Shown here one piece after another: positions 11,655 to 23,245 of a stretch of DNA of 64,000 nt. Under the pieces are notes generated by a model. The model did not search any database, had not been told where the DNA came from, and saw only the letters and a list, made by a program, of their open reading frames with translations. Source of the DNA: Stropharia rugosoannulata (Eukaryota > Basidiomycota > Agaricomycetes > Agaricales > Strophariaceae); contig JANCIK010000009.1 of assembly GCA_028532985.1 (NCBI GenBank), positions 2,914,001 to 2,978,000 on the forward strand. The letters run 5' to 3'. Numbering within the stretch: position 1 is the first letter of the stretch; each line of letters starts with the position of its first letter. The translations under genes and the position numbers were made by a program.

Positions 11655-12565
11655 CAGTGTGAGTACAGCTGAGCAAGTACCAAGGGCAGTGTGAAGGGCT
11701 GTGCATGCATCTCATATGCATGCATTGCAAAGGCAGAATTTGCCTAGGTCCACACATCATATGACCATGGCAGCACACATCAAAAGATGCATAAAAGCCT
11801 GAGGGAACAAATGACATGCATGCAGTGAATACCAAGGGACTAGAACACTAGAAGGGAAGCCTAGATGTGATGCATGGACCTTTGGCTGCATGTTGCTAGT
11901 ATTTACTTTACCTTATTATTAGTACACATGTATGCATCACATATAAACCTGTATTCTTGTCTATAGTAATTCAAGCAATTGTCTATCCACTAGATTTGTG
12001 TGCTGGGTTCTGTCCTAGGCTATCAGCAGGCTGTGTTTAGCTTTTGTTAGGGTTTTAACTGTGAAGTATTTGTGAATTATAGAAGTTTTGGATAGCTTCT
12101 GGCCACTGGGTCATTTGGAGAGCTCAGTAAGGAGTCAGTACAACTGTGTACAAAAACTCGCACTGTATTGTTTGGACTGTGAAACTGCACTGCTGGGTGA
12201 AAGACTTTGGAAAGTCTGTGCATCAAATAAGGTCACCAGACCCTGAAGTGTGTGCAGCAGAGCTGTTTGCTAAATAATTTATTTCATATATTATTTTACT
12301 TAGGACTCTATCTGAGATTCACTAGAATTAAACCCCTCCTTACAAACAAACTTGCAGGCACTACTTGCTATTACAAAGACTAGAGGACACGAGGTGTGTG
12401 CATCACAGGCCCAGAACAGGAACCAGAGTAGAGCATAGATTATACTAGCTGTTTAGTTGAGGGTGTTTGCTTGATCTAAGGGATAGGATCTTGCTCTGCT
12501 AGATGTGTGTGTGTGTTGTGTTTCATGATTTTCAGTCTAGCTATGCAATAGACCTCTCAGCAGAT
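11655..12565 (+). repeat. LTR-like repeat, copy R2 (CpG-depleted)
   Basis: About 0.9 kb with the same order of blocks as copies R3 and R4: gtgagtacagctg, a middle part with catataaacctgtattc that resembles a TATA region, then gttttggatagcttctggcc, aaacccctccttacaaac and tctagctatgca. No coding frame fits any retroelement protein. In about 370 aligned bases this copy has no CpG, while R3 has 16 CpGs there, each TpG or CpA here. Interpretation as an LTR rests on length, the TATA-like box and lack of coding; exact TG...CA ends were not resolved. Confidence 0.55.
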
Positions 12566-13741
12566 AGCGATGTGGGCATGGGTGCTAGATTTGTGATCAG
12601 AAGCAGTAGGACAGGCACAGGCATTGGCATCGGGTTTGCAGTTGCAGGCTGTGACATAGTAGGCACTGCAGGCACTGGGTTCACAGTTTTGCAGTCCCTA
12701 CTAGCTTCCTGTAATGTTAATTTTCAATTAGCACAAATTATGATAGGGTAAAAATTAGTACCTCATTATTATTTTCTAATTTCTCTTTACTTGTATTGCT
12801 GTGTTCTTCCTGGGCAACAGATGCTCATTTGGCTGTGCAAGCATTCATGACACTAGAAGGATTGTCTAGATTAGAATCTTCCTCTAAGTCTGACAACTTA
12901 TTATGTTATTGCTTTGTAGACCAACATAATGCAGGTATAGCACTATGCAATGTTAGTAGTTAGCACTGCAAATAATGAAATGTCTATTACATACTTTGTT
13001 AGAAACCAAAGAGTGTCTGTTACCTAAGGGTATTTTGGGTCCTGCTTGAAATAGTCAACAATCATTGTGAAAAAGTGCTGAAGGTCAAATCTACCCACTT
13101 TTGTCTCCTAGTTAGGTGAGCTCAAGGGAGCAAAATATACCTGTATATATTTAGTAAGAAGTGAGATGAATAAATATAGAAAATACATGGCATGCAGTGT
13201 ATGCAACTGCTCTCCTAGTAATTACACATTTTGGCCTGGCTAGGCTTTGTTCAGGCACAGCAGCCATCTTTAGTTGATGATAACCCTGTATATATAGGAT
13301 GGAGACCCTGTATATAATTAATGTAGAACTTGGTGCTTGTGAAGTAACAAAAAAGCATACCTTGATGATGATCTCAGACTTGCATAGACCAGTATCAATG
13401 TTATTCTTGTTGTATATTGTACCCACAAGGTATAAAAACAACAGTAAATCTTTTGATTAAAGCTTGATCTTACCACTTTCAACCTCTTTTATAAAAAGTC
13501 TAACACAGAAAATATAAACATTAGTAGACAATGTAAATAAATATATTAAAGTGGGTGACATACATTGCAAAACATCAGATCCGTCTGATCCTGACCTGAC
13601 CTGTGACCTGTGACCTTGGCCAACCTTCGGCAGCACAGCATTTACTAATCTGATTAAATGTCTGCCATACCACAGTTCACAGACTAGTAAGTACAAGTAG
13701 TAGTAGGCTTATCAATAGTCCCTGTAACGTTCAATTAATCA
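12566..13741. other. Gene-free CpG-poor spacer
   Basis: About 1.2 kb of AT-rich DNA with several TATATA tracts (13,140-13,320) and no convincing coding exon on either strand. Confidence 0.35.
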
Positions 13742-15980
13742 ATGGAGCTTGCCCTGCTTTTAAATGCCTTACCTGCTTTTCCCTCTCTCACCTTCGACTG
13801 TATAATCACATTCACCTGCTTCTTTCAAGTGCTATGCCCTTTCATTGAAGCACAGGAAAATGATATCACGACTACACCTGAAACTTTGGCACCTTCCATG
13901 TCCATTTTGCTTGCTCAACTACTCCAACAGCAACCAAGCATTGTTTCGACCTTATGGGCCTTATTAAGGCACTACCTTTGGAAGATGGAATGGTCAGGAG
14001 ATGCCATGAATATCAAGGACATGTGTTACATCAATAAATTGGCTTTTCCCCTCCAAACATATATGCTCTACCAGTTTTTTGATTAGTTTTCCTCAATAAC
14101 ATTTTACTTCCAGCATATAGACATCTCTATCCCCCTACTCGTGTCTGCACCAACAAAGCATGCAGCAACTACTGCTCAAATAACTGCATCAAGACATTAA
14201 AGGACCCATCAACATATTCAGCAGTGCTCTTCACTCTTCATGAGGTGGTGTTGCCCATTTTTGTGACGTCTTGGAAGTGTACAGGTGGGTTTGTAATGCT
14301 CTGAAGTTTGCGCTCTTATTCTTATGTGGCATGTCTTAGCATGTTATCAATGTTACTATCCAAATTACTATGTGGATGGAAAGAAGGATTCCTGAGTGTA
14401 TTATCCTGGCATACCTCAGTTCATCCAAGCCTCCCAAAGAACCTACTTTGATGCTCCTTTGCTTGAATACTTCTCTAATTCCAAGGTTTTTGGCTGGTAT
14501 GCTCCTTCTGCTTCCTACTAGCATTCTATAAGTCTAACCATTCTCATTCTACTAGGTTATCCTCCATGAATTGTGCTCTTATCTATAACGAGAGTCTTTC
14601 ATACCATGATTTGTATATTACCAATAACCTGCTTGCCTTCCCAAATATGTTTCATTTGCATAAACTACCTGAATCACCCAGCAAGTGCAAGCTCGAAATG
14701 GATAAAGAGCAGGTGCTAAACACCTTCTTTCTATATGCTCTTCTTCTTGAAAAGGCAGAGAAGCAAACCGTGCTTGTACTTCCGCATTCAAAGCAGAGTC
14801 AACGTGACTGATTGAAGCCTTTGCTACAAGAGCACAACCTAGAAATGGAAGGGACTGGCCAGGAGGCTTACATGCATGCATGCAATTTATGCTTCAAAGC
14901 ATATACAAATGATGAAGGATGCTTGGGTACGTATTTGAGAAGCAAGTCATGCCCTGATTAAATGTTCTAATCACTTGCTTGCTAGTCAAACTGCAGTGCA
15001 CTGTATGTGATGGAAACAGCATGGGTCATCCTTGCTGTGCTGCCCATAACTGCAAAGAGCCATTGCCCACCAACTGCCACCGATTTTGTGCCAAGCATGA
15101 TTTTCTCAACAATAAGTGCGCAGTTACAGAGTGCATCCAACCTCTGGAAATGGGTTTCTGTACTTGTAAAGATCCTGCTCATTGTGCTCTCAAGAAGGTG
15201 TATTTTTGGCAAGGACAAGCTATATTTCAGCTACACTCATGTCTAGAGCAAGCAGGCATACACATTCCCAAGGATGCTGCCCCTACATTGCCCATGGAAA
15301 CCAAGAATGTCAATGCTGAGGTTTTAGTGGAATGCAACCAGAAGTCTAGTGCAGGAAATTGCAAGCTCAAGGCATATTTTGGAAGGCATTGTACTCATAA
15401 TGAGCAGCTAATTATGTGTCTGTGTGGCATGATTCTTTCTCGTGCAACATTCTATGGCTCAGAAGCCATATCATCCGTCAACGTGTGTACTTTCTTCTCC
15501 ATGCCATGCTGATACATCTTATATTTTTATTTTGTTCAGGACTTTATGAAAGCAACATTTTCAACCCCAGAATCTACACCTGAGATGTTTGCTTTTGACA
15601 ATAATTGTGGCCTTGATGCTCATCAAAAAAAGCAAGGTGATGCACATTTTTGCAACACTGCCAAACCAGTCGATGTTTTCCATTTCCACACCAAACATAA
15701 AGAGTTGGACACTCACTGCCAGAAATATTGCAATCCTGCAGCATTTCCTGAGATAATCCGGGATGGAAAATGGGTGTTTAACACCTCAATATGCAAGCAA
15801 ACAAACATTTGGCTTGCTGGGTTTCACACAATTCTATGGGACATGGAGGCCACAAGGCATAATTTTTATCTGGATGAAATGATTAAGTGTCGAAACTACT
15901 ACCTTATAAAATAGTTGCAGAAAAAGGGCAAGAATCCATGGAGCTATCCCTTGTTAGCTGTATTACCCTAACATGAAGTT
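13742..15980 (+). pseudogene. KDZ transposase, CxC5/CxC6 type, broken
   Basis: A second, unrelated-looking KDZ transposase. The first exon (13,742-14,086) gives MELALLLNALPAFPSL. A CxC5-like cluster follows near 14,110-14,520, with YPPTRVCTNKACSN, AVLFTLHEVVLPIFVTS and VYYPGIPQFIQASQRTYF, interrupted by TGA and TAG. The next part begins MNCALIYNESLSYHD (14,566). The CxC6-like cluster spans about 14,880-15,240 (CTVCDGNSMGHPCC, then CHRFCAKHDFLNNKC). The catalytic KDZ part lies at about 15,420-15,914 (FAFDNNCGLDAHQKKQG, DVFHFHTKHKELDTHCQKYC, AGFHTILWDMEATRHNFY). The frame ends at TAG 15912-15914, but homologous-looking residues continue (LQKKGKNPWSYP). Several stops and missing junctions make it a pseudogene. 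It converges with a TET/JBP relic, as known for this KDZ group. Confidence 0.75.
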
Positions 15981-16049
15981 CTTATTTCTATATATGCAAC
16001 AACATGTATAATAGCTAGTTTATTTCCTTAAGTCCTTCCTATTTTGCAG

Positions 16050-16855
16050 CTCATGCATGTTACTCCATAGGTTCAAACCTTCAATCCACTTATGAGCCCT
16101 TTGCTTTACAATCCATTCATGCTTTGCTGGATTTTTGCAGCATAGATCAGCTTCCGTTTGGTAACCATAGTCCTTCCATCAAAGTAGCCCACCAGAGATG
16201 TATTGAGTGAATGAGCTATGTGTTTCACCAGGGCCAACAGGAATGTTGGAATGGGTGATCAATGCAGAAGGGAACAAAATGAAGGAGCCTGGAGGGAACT
16301 CTACCACCATCTTCAGTTCCCAGAAGACAACATGTCCTCCTTTGGTAGGGTCAAAGCAGCCTAAAGCCTGCATGGCACACATGCTGTAGGCAAGGTTTAG
16401 GGTATCTCAGTGCTTGTAGGTCCAGGCATTGGGGCCTAAGTTGTATGTTGCAGTAGAAAAAATGCTCAAGTGAGCTGGAAACAAACGATGGATCCTTTTT
16501 TCATGGGCAAAAAAATCAGAAAGCTCAAGCCTGCATTTTTGATACAACCGTGGTTGAAAAGCACTAAAGCCATCTTGAAAGAGAACATGTAAGAAAGGCA
16601 TATGAAAAAAACAAGACAAAGCATTGCATACACCTAGCAAATGATGCAAGATGCTGAACATTGTATGGGTTGGCCAACAATCAGACCAACATTTCTTTGT
16701 TGGACTTGAGGTTTAGATCTACAGACTTTTGCGTGCCTTTTCCATGCATGGCACCTGCATGAATGGAGGGGAATGCCCCTCGTGCATGCGGAACACATAT
16801 GGCAGCCAGGCTGGCTGCTTCCCACTCAGACATAAAGGCTTTGTGCATAGGGTAT
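16050..16855 (-). pseudogene. TET/JBP-type 2OG-Fe(II) dioxygenase relic
   Basis: Broken gene for a dioxygenase of the TET/JBP family, whose members oxidise methylated cytosine or thymine in DNA. The N-terminal block near 16,850-16,640 reads EWEAASLAAICVPHARGAFP and MHGKGTQKSVDLNLKSNKEM. The core at 16,660-16,180 gives FSTATYNLGPNAWTYKH, then DTLNLAYSMCAMQALGCFDP, KGGHVVFWELKMVVEFPPGS, ALITHSNIPVGPGE and SFTQYISGGLL. The iron-binding H-x-D motif is at 16,404-16,412: H and D remain, but the residue between them is now TGA (16407-16409). The distal His is in ITHSNIP. The usual Arg before the SFTQY strand is His here. More stops follow downstream. It is convergent with the CxC5/CxC6 transposase, matching the reported KDZ-TET/JBP pairing in agarics. 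Confidence 0.75.
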
Positions 16856-17246
16856 GTCTTTATGTTTCTCTGTATTTTAAGGCTTGTCTAATATGCAGCA
16901 GATAGCAGACATGGAACTTCCTCAGGTTCACCCATCCAGCCAACCAAAGTGGACAATATGGTTGCTCAAATGATTTTGAGATATACTTCCTCTGCTTCCA
17001 CTACAACTCTCTGTTCAGGATTCTGTGGTACTGAAACAGCTGCACATTAACCCCATTATACCATTACTGCAACCTATAGCTCCAGATTGTTGAACAAATG
17101 TAAATACCTACAGAATATATCATGTTTTTAAAGGTGGACCACCTTCATTTACCCCTGATGATATGTTTTCCCTAGTATCTGTTGCTGATTCTCCAAATTT
17201 CACAAGAGCACATTCTTCAGACAACTCTCAGCTGCTTCCTTTTATT
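16856..17246. other. Gene-free spacer after TET/JBP relic
   Basis: About 390 bp. Possible continuation of the dioxygenase N-terminus could not be followed, and nothing else was recognised. Confidence 0.3.
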
Positions 17247-17435
17247 CACATAGAACAGTGGCTGAGTACTGTAGTATATGGGACTTTAGTGAACTATTAG
17301 TATACTGTAAATCACAGAGTCATTTTCAACAAATGACAACCTAGTATAATACCATGATCCATGGAGCTAATGGTGACCTATCTTACTACTGTGTTTCATA
17401 GGGCCATTTTTAACAAATGGCATTTGCATATATAG
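17247..17435 (-). repeat. Inverted, decayed copy of KDZ terminal region
   Basis: The reverse complement matches 10,180-10,362 closely: gactctgtgatttacagtat here versus aactctgtgatccacggtat there, then atagttcact and cactgttctatgtgaa. Differences are mostly CG to TG/CA. It marks the end of a second related element whose interior should lie to the right. Confidence 0.6.
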
Positions 17436-17709
17436 GTGATGTAAATCCAGCGGAAAAACAACTTACAGCAGCATTATATATATATTTTCTGAAGCAAATC
17501 CAGCGGAATTAGTGTGTAGAGCAAGATAATGCATTGTAGTTGATGACTTTTAATATTTCTGCCAGTTTTTGAATATTTCCACCAGATAGATGATATAGTA
17601 TAAATTTTGTACTTTGTTGCTGCTGATTTGTGCATTTAAAATTATTTTTATGGGTCAGTAGAATTCAAATACTTGATTACACTTTTTGTTTTGTAAAAAG
17701 GGCTAGGTG

Positions 17710-18350
17710 TAGATGGATCCTGTCAAGATCACAGATGTGGCAGAGTAGCCAGTACCCAAGTCATGCAAGGAGGTACAGAGCTTCTTGGCTTTGTCAACTT
17801 CTACTATTGCTTTATTGAGGACTTCTCTTACCATGTGTGTCTGCTATTTGACCTGACGTGCAAGGACACCCCCTGGTCCTGGTCCTCTAATGCTCAGGCT
17901 ACCTTTGACATGCTATACACTGTGGTGACCTTGGCTCCCATCCTGGCTTTCCCTGCCCTACTGTGTCGAGGCAGACTCCTTAGACTTTGCTATGGATGTT
18001 ATGCTCTCCTAGCAGTCCTGTGAAGATGGGAGGTGGCACCTAGTTGCTTACTACTTCAAGAGCCTCAGTCCCATGTAGTGTATCTACAAGATCCATGACA
18101 AGTAGATGCTGGCAGTTATCTGAGCCTTGGAGGAGTGGAGACACTTCCTGGAGGACACAGCCCACCCAGTGGAGATCTGTACAGATCACAAGAATCTGGA
18201 GTACTTCATAATGGCCAAGAAGCTCAACTGTAGATAGGCATACTGGTCCCTCTATCTCTCCCACTTCAACTTCACACTTCAACACTACCCTGATCAGTCC
18301 ACAAGGAAGCTAGATGCTCTCCTACAACATGTAGACCATGTAATTCAGAG
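17710..18350 (+). pseudogene. Ty3/Gypsy reverse transcriptase-RNase H relic
   Basis: Fragment of a Gypsy pol gene. It reads VQSFLGFVNFYYCFIEDFSY, FDLTCKDTPWSWSSNAQATF and APILAFPALL, which is the thumb/connection region after the RT catalytic site. A shifted frame continues into RNase H with [38 protein letters not shown] and LYLSHFNFTLQHYPDQS. At least five in-frame TAG/TGA codons and one frameshift interrupt it. No LTRs were found beside it. The type resembles fungal Gypsy elements other than the intact one at 34.5-40.4 kb. Confidence 0.75.
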
Positions 18351-18374
18351 TCATCATGGGAAGATCACCTTGAA

Positions 18375-18590
18375 AGAAACACCCTTGATGTCCTCAAATT
18401 AGTCCCTCTTGAATCAATTATCCAGCAGTTTGCCAATTGTTTTTGTTGTTTCATGGATGCATACACACTTGGACTCAATGGGAGACAGGCAGCATGGATA
18501 GCAAGAAAATACCGGGGTCATCATGTCTTTCCTAAGAGTTTGATGAGAGAGCTAGAAAAGGCAGGAATTATTTAGACTCAATACACCAAG
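18375..18590 (+). pseudogene. Unidentified conserved-looking coding fragment
   Basis: An open stretch reads FMDAYTLGLNGRQAAWIARK followed by YRGHHVFPKSLMRELEKAG, then a stop. It looks like the C-terminal exon of a transposon protein and follows the Gypsy relic directly. It may be the displaced tail of the CxC5/CxC6 element genes or part of another element. The assignment is open. Confidence 0.3.
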
Positions 18591-19872
18591 CTCAGAATAA
18601 CAAGTGTAAATCTTGATTGTTGAATAACTCAGTCAGATCCAGTTTTTACATTGCAATTTTTTGTAGACAAGTTATATATATATATTATAGCAGTTTGTTC
18701 AAGTAATTATTCTTGCAACAATTGTGTCTAATTCACATATCATTTGACATACAGAAAACAATAATGAAAACCCAGCCTTTTGGTAACCTTAAACTAGAGT
18801 AGGACTAGTTTCAGTCTAACATAGAATCTGATTATCAACTGTAGCTTTTGTATCACTAAAAATACTGAGTTTCATCAGAATTGTTTCAAGGACAATTCCT
18901 TGAACTATTACCTAAGTTTTTATTGTGTTCATCAGATACTTTGGACTAATCCTATGAGATTATTTAAGGCAGTATAATAGCTATAAGGTGCTACCTCTGA
19001 TATATTTTTAGTATAACATTACTGCTGTGCTTATATAAATCTTATAGTTTTTTCTGTAGCTGTTATAACTGGAAAAATAATGCAGTGATTTTAATGTTCT
19101 ACTGTATACCTTTGTAGTACCTACACATCTTTTGCATATATCATTGAGCACTCTCATTTCAACAACCTCTTGCACCTTTGTAAATATAATATGGGAGAAT
19201 ACAATTGCTTGTCTAATATATTCCATGACCCATTAAAGCAAAACTCTGACTCTGCATCATAATATGGTGTTTAATCCATCATATCAATATAGTGATAAAG
19301 TATATACACCACTGTATAACTTTATATTCCTTCTAGTGTGCTATAGCACTGCTTCACTATGGTGCTACTTCTTTATGTTTTGTAAGCTAGGGTGTGGATT
19401 ACCATAACTGCAATACCTTTTCTCTTAATGCACCTATTTATCTAATTACTAGCAACAAAAAATGTGTATATCAGACTATGTCATATTGTAAGCCTTTACT
19501 GAAACCTGTGATCTTCATACTTTGCTATATTCTTATGTACTTATGAAACCTGGCTTTAATATGCTTACATCATGACATCTTGGCTTAGGGAATAGTAGTA
19601 TATACCAACCTCCTAGCCTGGCTTGTAACTCTGGTTGATAATAGTCATCTTCCTAACCTAAGCAATAGCAATGATTGCTCAGGGTTGGATACTAATGTAG
19701 TATTATATTTGAAGCAGTTTGTGAGAGGTAAATAGTATAAATCATTTTCTACATTGCACTGGCACAAGCCTACAAAATAAGCTAAACTTTAAACATGCAA
19801 AAGAACAAATCAAAACAAATCCAAAATGGTACTACAGTTGTATACTATGCAGGCAAGCCCATTCAAGGACAA
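18591..19872. other. Gene-free AT-rich spacer
   Basis: About 1.3 kb, strongly CpG-depleted, with short ATATAT tracts. No coding or RNA gene was recognised. Confidence 0.4.
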
Positions 19873-19992
19873 TTTGGTCCAGATATATGATATTGGGAGG
19901 ATCTGCTATGATGACAGGAAAACAGTTAGTTTTTGGTCCAGATATATGATATTGGGAGGATCTGCTATGATGACAGGAAAACAGTTAGTTTA
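19873..19992 (+). repeat. Perfect 59-bp tandem duplication
   Basis: Two identical adjacent units of 59 bp, each beginning tttggtccagatatatgata; the second begins at 19,932. Identity of the units in otherwise decayed DNA implies a recent duplication. Confidence 0.85.
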
Positions 19993-20196
19993 TTGTACTG
20001 CAAGTAAGATCATAGATGTACTTACCTCTTGTATTGTCATGTGTAGGACAGGTAGTGACTGAATCCAGAAGAAAAAATCCACCAGAAGATAAATATGTAT
20101 GCTCCCAGAATGTTAAAATGTGATAAGCTCTGAGATAGCATGGTGTAATCTAAAGCAAAGGGATTCTCAGGTCTCATGTCCAACAGGGTCCTGCCA

Positions 20197-20310
20197 ACCA
20201 TCAGGAAAAACACTTTTTCAGAAAAAGTCTTTTAATTTTTTAAAAAGACTTAAAAAGACTCAAAAAGACCCCAGGAGACCTGGGTCTCTAGGAGACTTTT
20301 AAAGCAAAGT
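20197..20310 (+). repeat. TIR-like terminus, left end (hairpin-forming)
   Basis: Begins catcaggaaaaacacttttt and runs through repeated aaaaagact words to ctttaaagcaaagtctcc. The same block appears inverted at 25,070-25,187 and 54,865-54,985. It contains nested inverted repeats: GGAGACTTT with AAAGTCTCC, and AGACCCCAGG with CCTGGGTCT. Confidence 0.65.
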
Positions 20311-20790
20311 CTCCAGGTATCAAACATTTAAAGACTTTTTTATGTCTCTAGGAGTCTCTTTAATGTCTTTTTATGTGTCCATTATGGTTGCCTATTTGCA
20401 CATTTATTATTCCACACATATACTTTAATTTTTTTATTCCACACACTTCAAAATATTGTGCACACTTAACTTTTCGAAGCTGCAAACTTGTATTTTTGTT
20501 CCACACAATTGAGAAAAGTGCGTGCACATATCAAAAACATGCTGCACACTTTAAGAAAAGTGCACAAACATATGAAAAAAATGCTGCACACATTGAAAAT
20601 ATGGTCTGCACACTTGAAACTTGTTCTGCACACTTCAAAAATTGCGTGCACATATCAATTTTTGACCCACACATATTGTTTGCAGGTCTGCACACACTTA
20701 AAAAATTGAGTGCACACATATATCATTTATTGCCATGACTTGGCATCAGCAGCATTTTGCCATTTCCGGCTCATGCCCGGCAGCACAGCA
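20297..20790 (+). repeat. Left arm of large inverted repeat with TGCACAC array
   Basis: About 490 bp whose reverse complement is at 21,425-21,838. From 20,430 to 20,720 it is built of degenerate units around (c)tgcacac(a)ttnnaaaa, about ten times. No coding potential. Confidence 0.7.
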
Positions 20791-21424
20791 TGTGGCACAG
20801 TAGCCTGATTATGTTAGAGCACTGCTGTGCTGTGGCCAATAAATTCCCCCATTACTTAGTCATGTGACCAATAGACACACCACTCTTGCCTGGCTAACTC
20901 AACAGAGATGAAGCACAAAAACATAGAAGGGTGTTTACCTAAGGTCCAATAATGTAACAAATCAATTTTTATGTTAATTATCTACCTGATGTGTAAAGAA
21001 ATAGATCATAGCTGTAGTACTTGTCTCAATATGACAATATTATCATTTATGTGAGGGACCAGTGTATTAATAATCATTTTACCACATCACCGTATACACA
21101 GTGCAACCTGACCTCAAGGCCCATAAAGCATGAGATATACAAGGTACCTGATAGGCAGAGTAAATGTATAAGGGTAGTTCTGGTGAGCTATTATTTAGCT
21201 GTTAATAGTATTTCAAGCATCTATCAATTAAAAATCACTGTAGTTGGCTACATTCGATTGGCAAGGTATTAAAGCAATTATGTCTATTGACATTGTCAAT
21301 AACATAATTTGTAGAATTTTATTATTTAATGCTGGTGAAGTACTAGTAGCCTCGATTCTCCCAGATCATGAGTGTGAGAACACAGCCTACAAACGGCAGG
21401 CCCAGCCATGTTTGCCAAGTCCGG

Positions 21425-21838
21425 GCCAGAAGCTGCTAATGCCAAGGAACGGCAATAAGCAATATATGTGTGTGCTTGATTTTTTTAAGTGTGTAATATG
21501 TGCAGGTCAAAAATTGATATGTGCACACAATTTTTCAAGTGTGCAGACCAGATTTTCTGAATGTGCAGCATGTTTTTGAAGTGTGCAGCATGTTTTTGAT
21601 ATGTGCATGCACTTTTCTCAATTGTGTGGAACAAAAATACAAGTTTGCAGCTTCGAAAAGTTAAGTGTGCGCAATATTTTGAAGTGTGCGGAACAAAAAA
21701 ATTAAAGTATATGTGTGGAATAATAAATGTGCAAATAGGCAACCATAATGGACACATAAAAAGACATTAAAGAGACTCCTAGAGACATAAAAAAGTCTTT
21801 AAATGTTTGATACCTGGAGACTTTGCTTTAAAAGTCAG
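21425..21838 (-). repeat. Right arm of large inverted repeat
   Basis: Reverse complement of 20,297-20,790, with near identity over the outer 250 bp (for example tgcaaataggcaaccataat) and lower identity inward. The 630-bp spacer between the arms has no gene. A transcript across both arms could fold into a long hairpin. Confidence 0.7.
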
Positions 21839-22287
21839 CCACAGCGGGCATTTTGGGCTGGTGTGCAAGGGTACAGCAGAGCAGTGACTAGCCTGGTCAG
21901 CCGCCTCAGTGCTCAGCATGTGTATCACAAATTTTTCACGCATGTGCTCAGCAGACAGTTGTGTGGGGTTCAGCGGACTGTACAGGTCATAAGTACACAG
22001 TTGAAGCACCCGGAATAGCTGTCAGTGGTGACAGGGCTGCTTTTTGGCTACGGGTGTAAACAGTCAGAAGTTCCATTAGTGGGATAGTTGCGTGTGGAAA
22101 CACAGAGGGACTAGAGTGGAGCCTGACTTGTAGTCTATAGTTATCAGCACACTTTACAATTATAAGCGCCTGCACGCACCGTATCGTGAGAGGGATCGGT
22201 CAGCGAACTGCACAGCCTAAAGTGCATAGTCTGGTCATCTGTGCGAGCGATCGAGGAGGCGCAGAACAGTTAAGCACCAGCAAAGTG

Positions 22288-23245
22288 CGGTGTGAGTACA
22301 GCTGTGCAAGTACCAAGGGCGGTGTGAAGGGCTGTGCACGCATTTCATATGCGCGCATTGCAAAGGCAGATTTTGCCTAAGTCCACACATCATGTGACCG
22401 TGGCAGTGCACATCAAAAGACGTGCAAAAGCCCGAGGGAACGAACGACATGTGCGCAGCGAATGCCAAGGGGATCAGGACACTAGAGGGAACCCCAGATG
22501 CGATGCGTGACCTTTGGCCGCACGTTGCTAGTATTTACTTTACCTTATTATTAGTACACATGCATGCATCACATATAAACCTGTATTCTTGTCTATAGTA
22601 ATTCAAGCAATTGTCTACCCACTAGATCTGTGTGCTGGGTTCTGTCCCAGGCTGTCAGCGGGCTGTGTTTAGCTTTTGTTAGGGTTTTAACTGTGAAGTA
22701 TTTGTGAATCATAGGAGTTTTGGATAGCTTCTGGCCACCAGGTCATTTGGAGAGCTCAGTGAGGAGTCAGTACAACTGTGTACAGAAACTTGCACTGTAG
22801 TGTTTAGACTGTGAGACTGCACTGCTGGGTGAAAGACTTTGGAGAGTCTTGGATTGTTGGACTTTGGAAAGTCCGTGCATCGCACGAGGTCACCGGACCT
22901 GGAAGTGTGCACAGTGAAGCTGTTCACTAAAAACAACTTATTTCATCTATCATTTTGCTTAGCACACACCACTAGCAACCAGGCTCTATCCGAGATTTAC
23001 TAGAATTAAACCCCTCCTTACAAACAAACTTGCAGGCACTACTTGCTATTACAAAGACTAGAGGACATGAGGTGCGCACATTGCATGCCCAGAACAGGGA
23101 CCAGAGCAGAGCATAGATTATACTAGCCATTTAGTTAAGGGCGTTTGCTCGATCTAAGGGATAGGATCTCGCTCCGCTGGGTGTGTGTGTGTGTTGTGTT
23201 TCGCGATTTCGAGTCTAGCTATGCAGTAGACCTCTCAGCTGAGTA
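22288..23245 (+). repeat. LTR-like repeat, copy R3 (CpG-rich)
   Basis: Colinear with R2 and better preserved: gtgagtacagctgtgcaag, ccgcacgttgctagtattta, catataaacctgtattc, ggatctcgctccgctgg and gagtctagctatgcagtag. CpGs missing from R2 are kept here, so this copy is younger or was less affected by deamination. A (TG)n run is at about 23,180-23,197. Confidence 0.6.

Noticed and set aside
18375..18590. Fragment as the tail of the CxC5/CxC6 transposase
   Set aside because: That transposase reading appears to end near 15,950, and the fragment follows a Gypsy relic and another element's terminus, so the link is only a possibility and is listed as unidentified.
20430..20720. TGCACAC units as a CRISPR array
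   Set aside because: Units are short, degenerate and spaced irregularly without unique spacers, in a eukaryotic transposon context.
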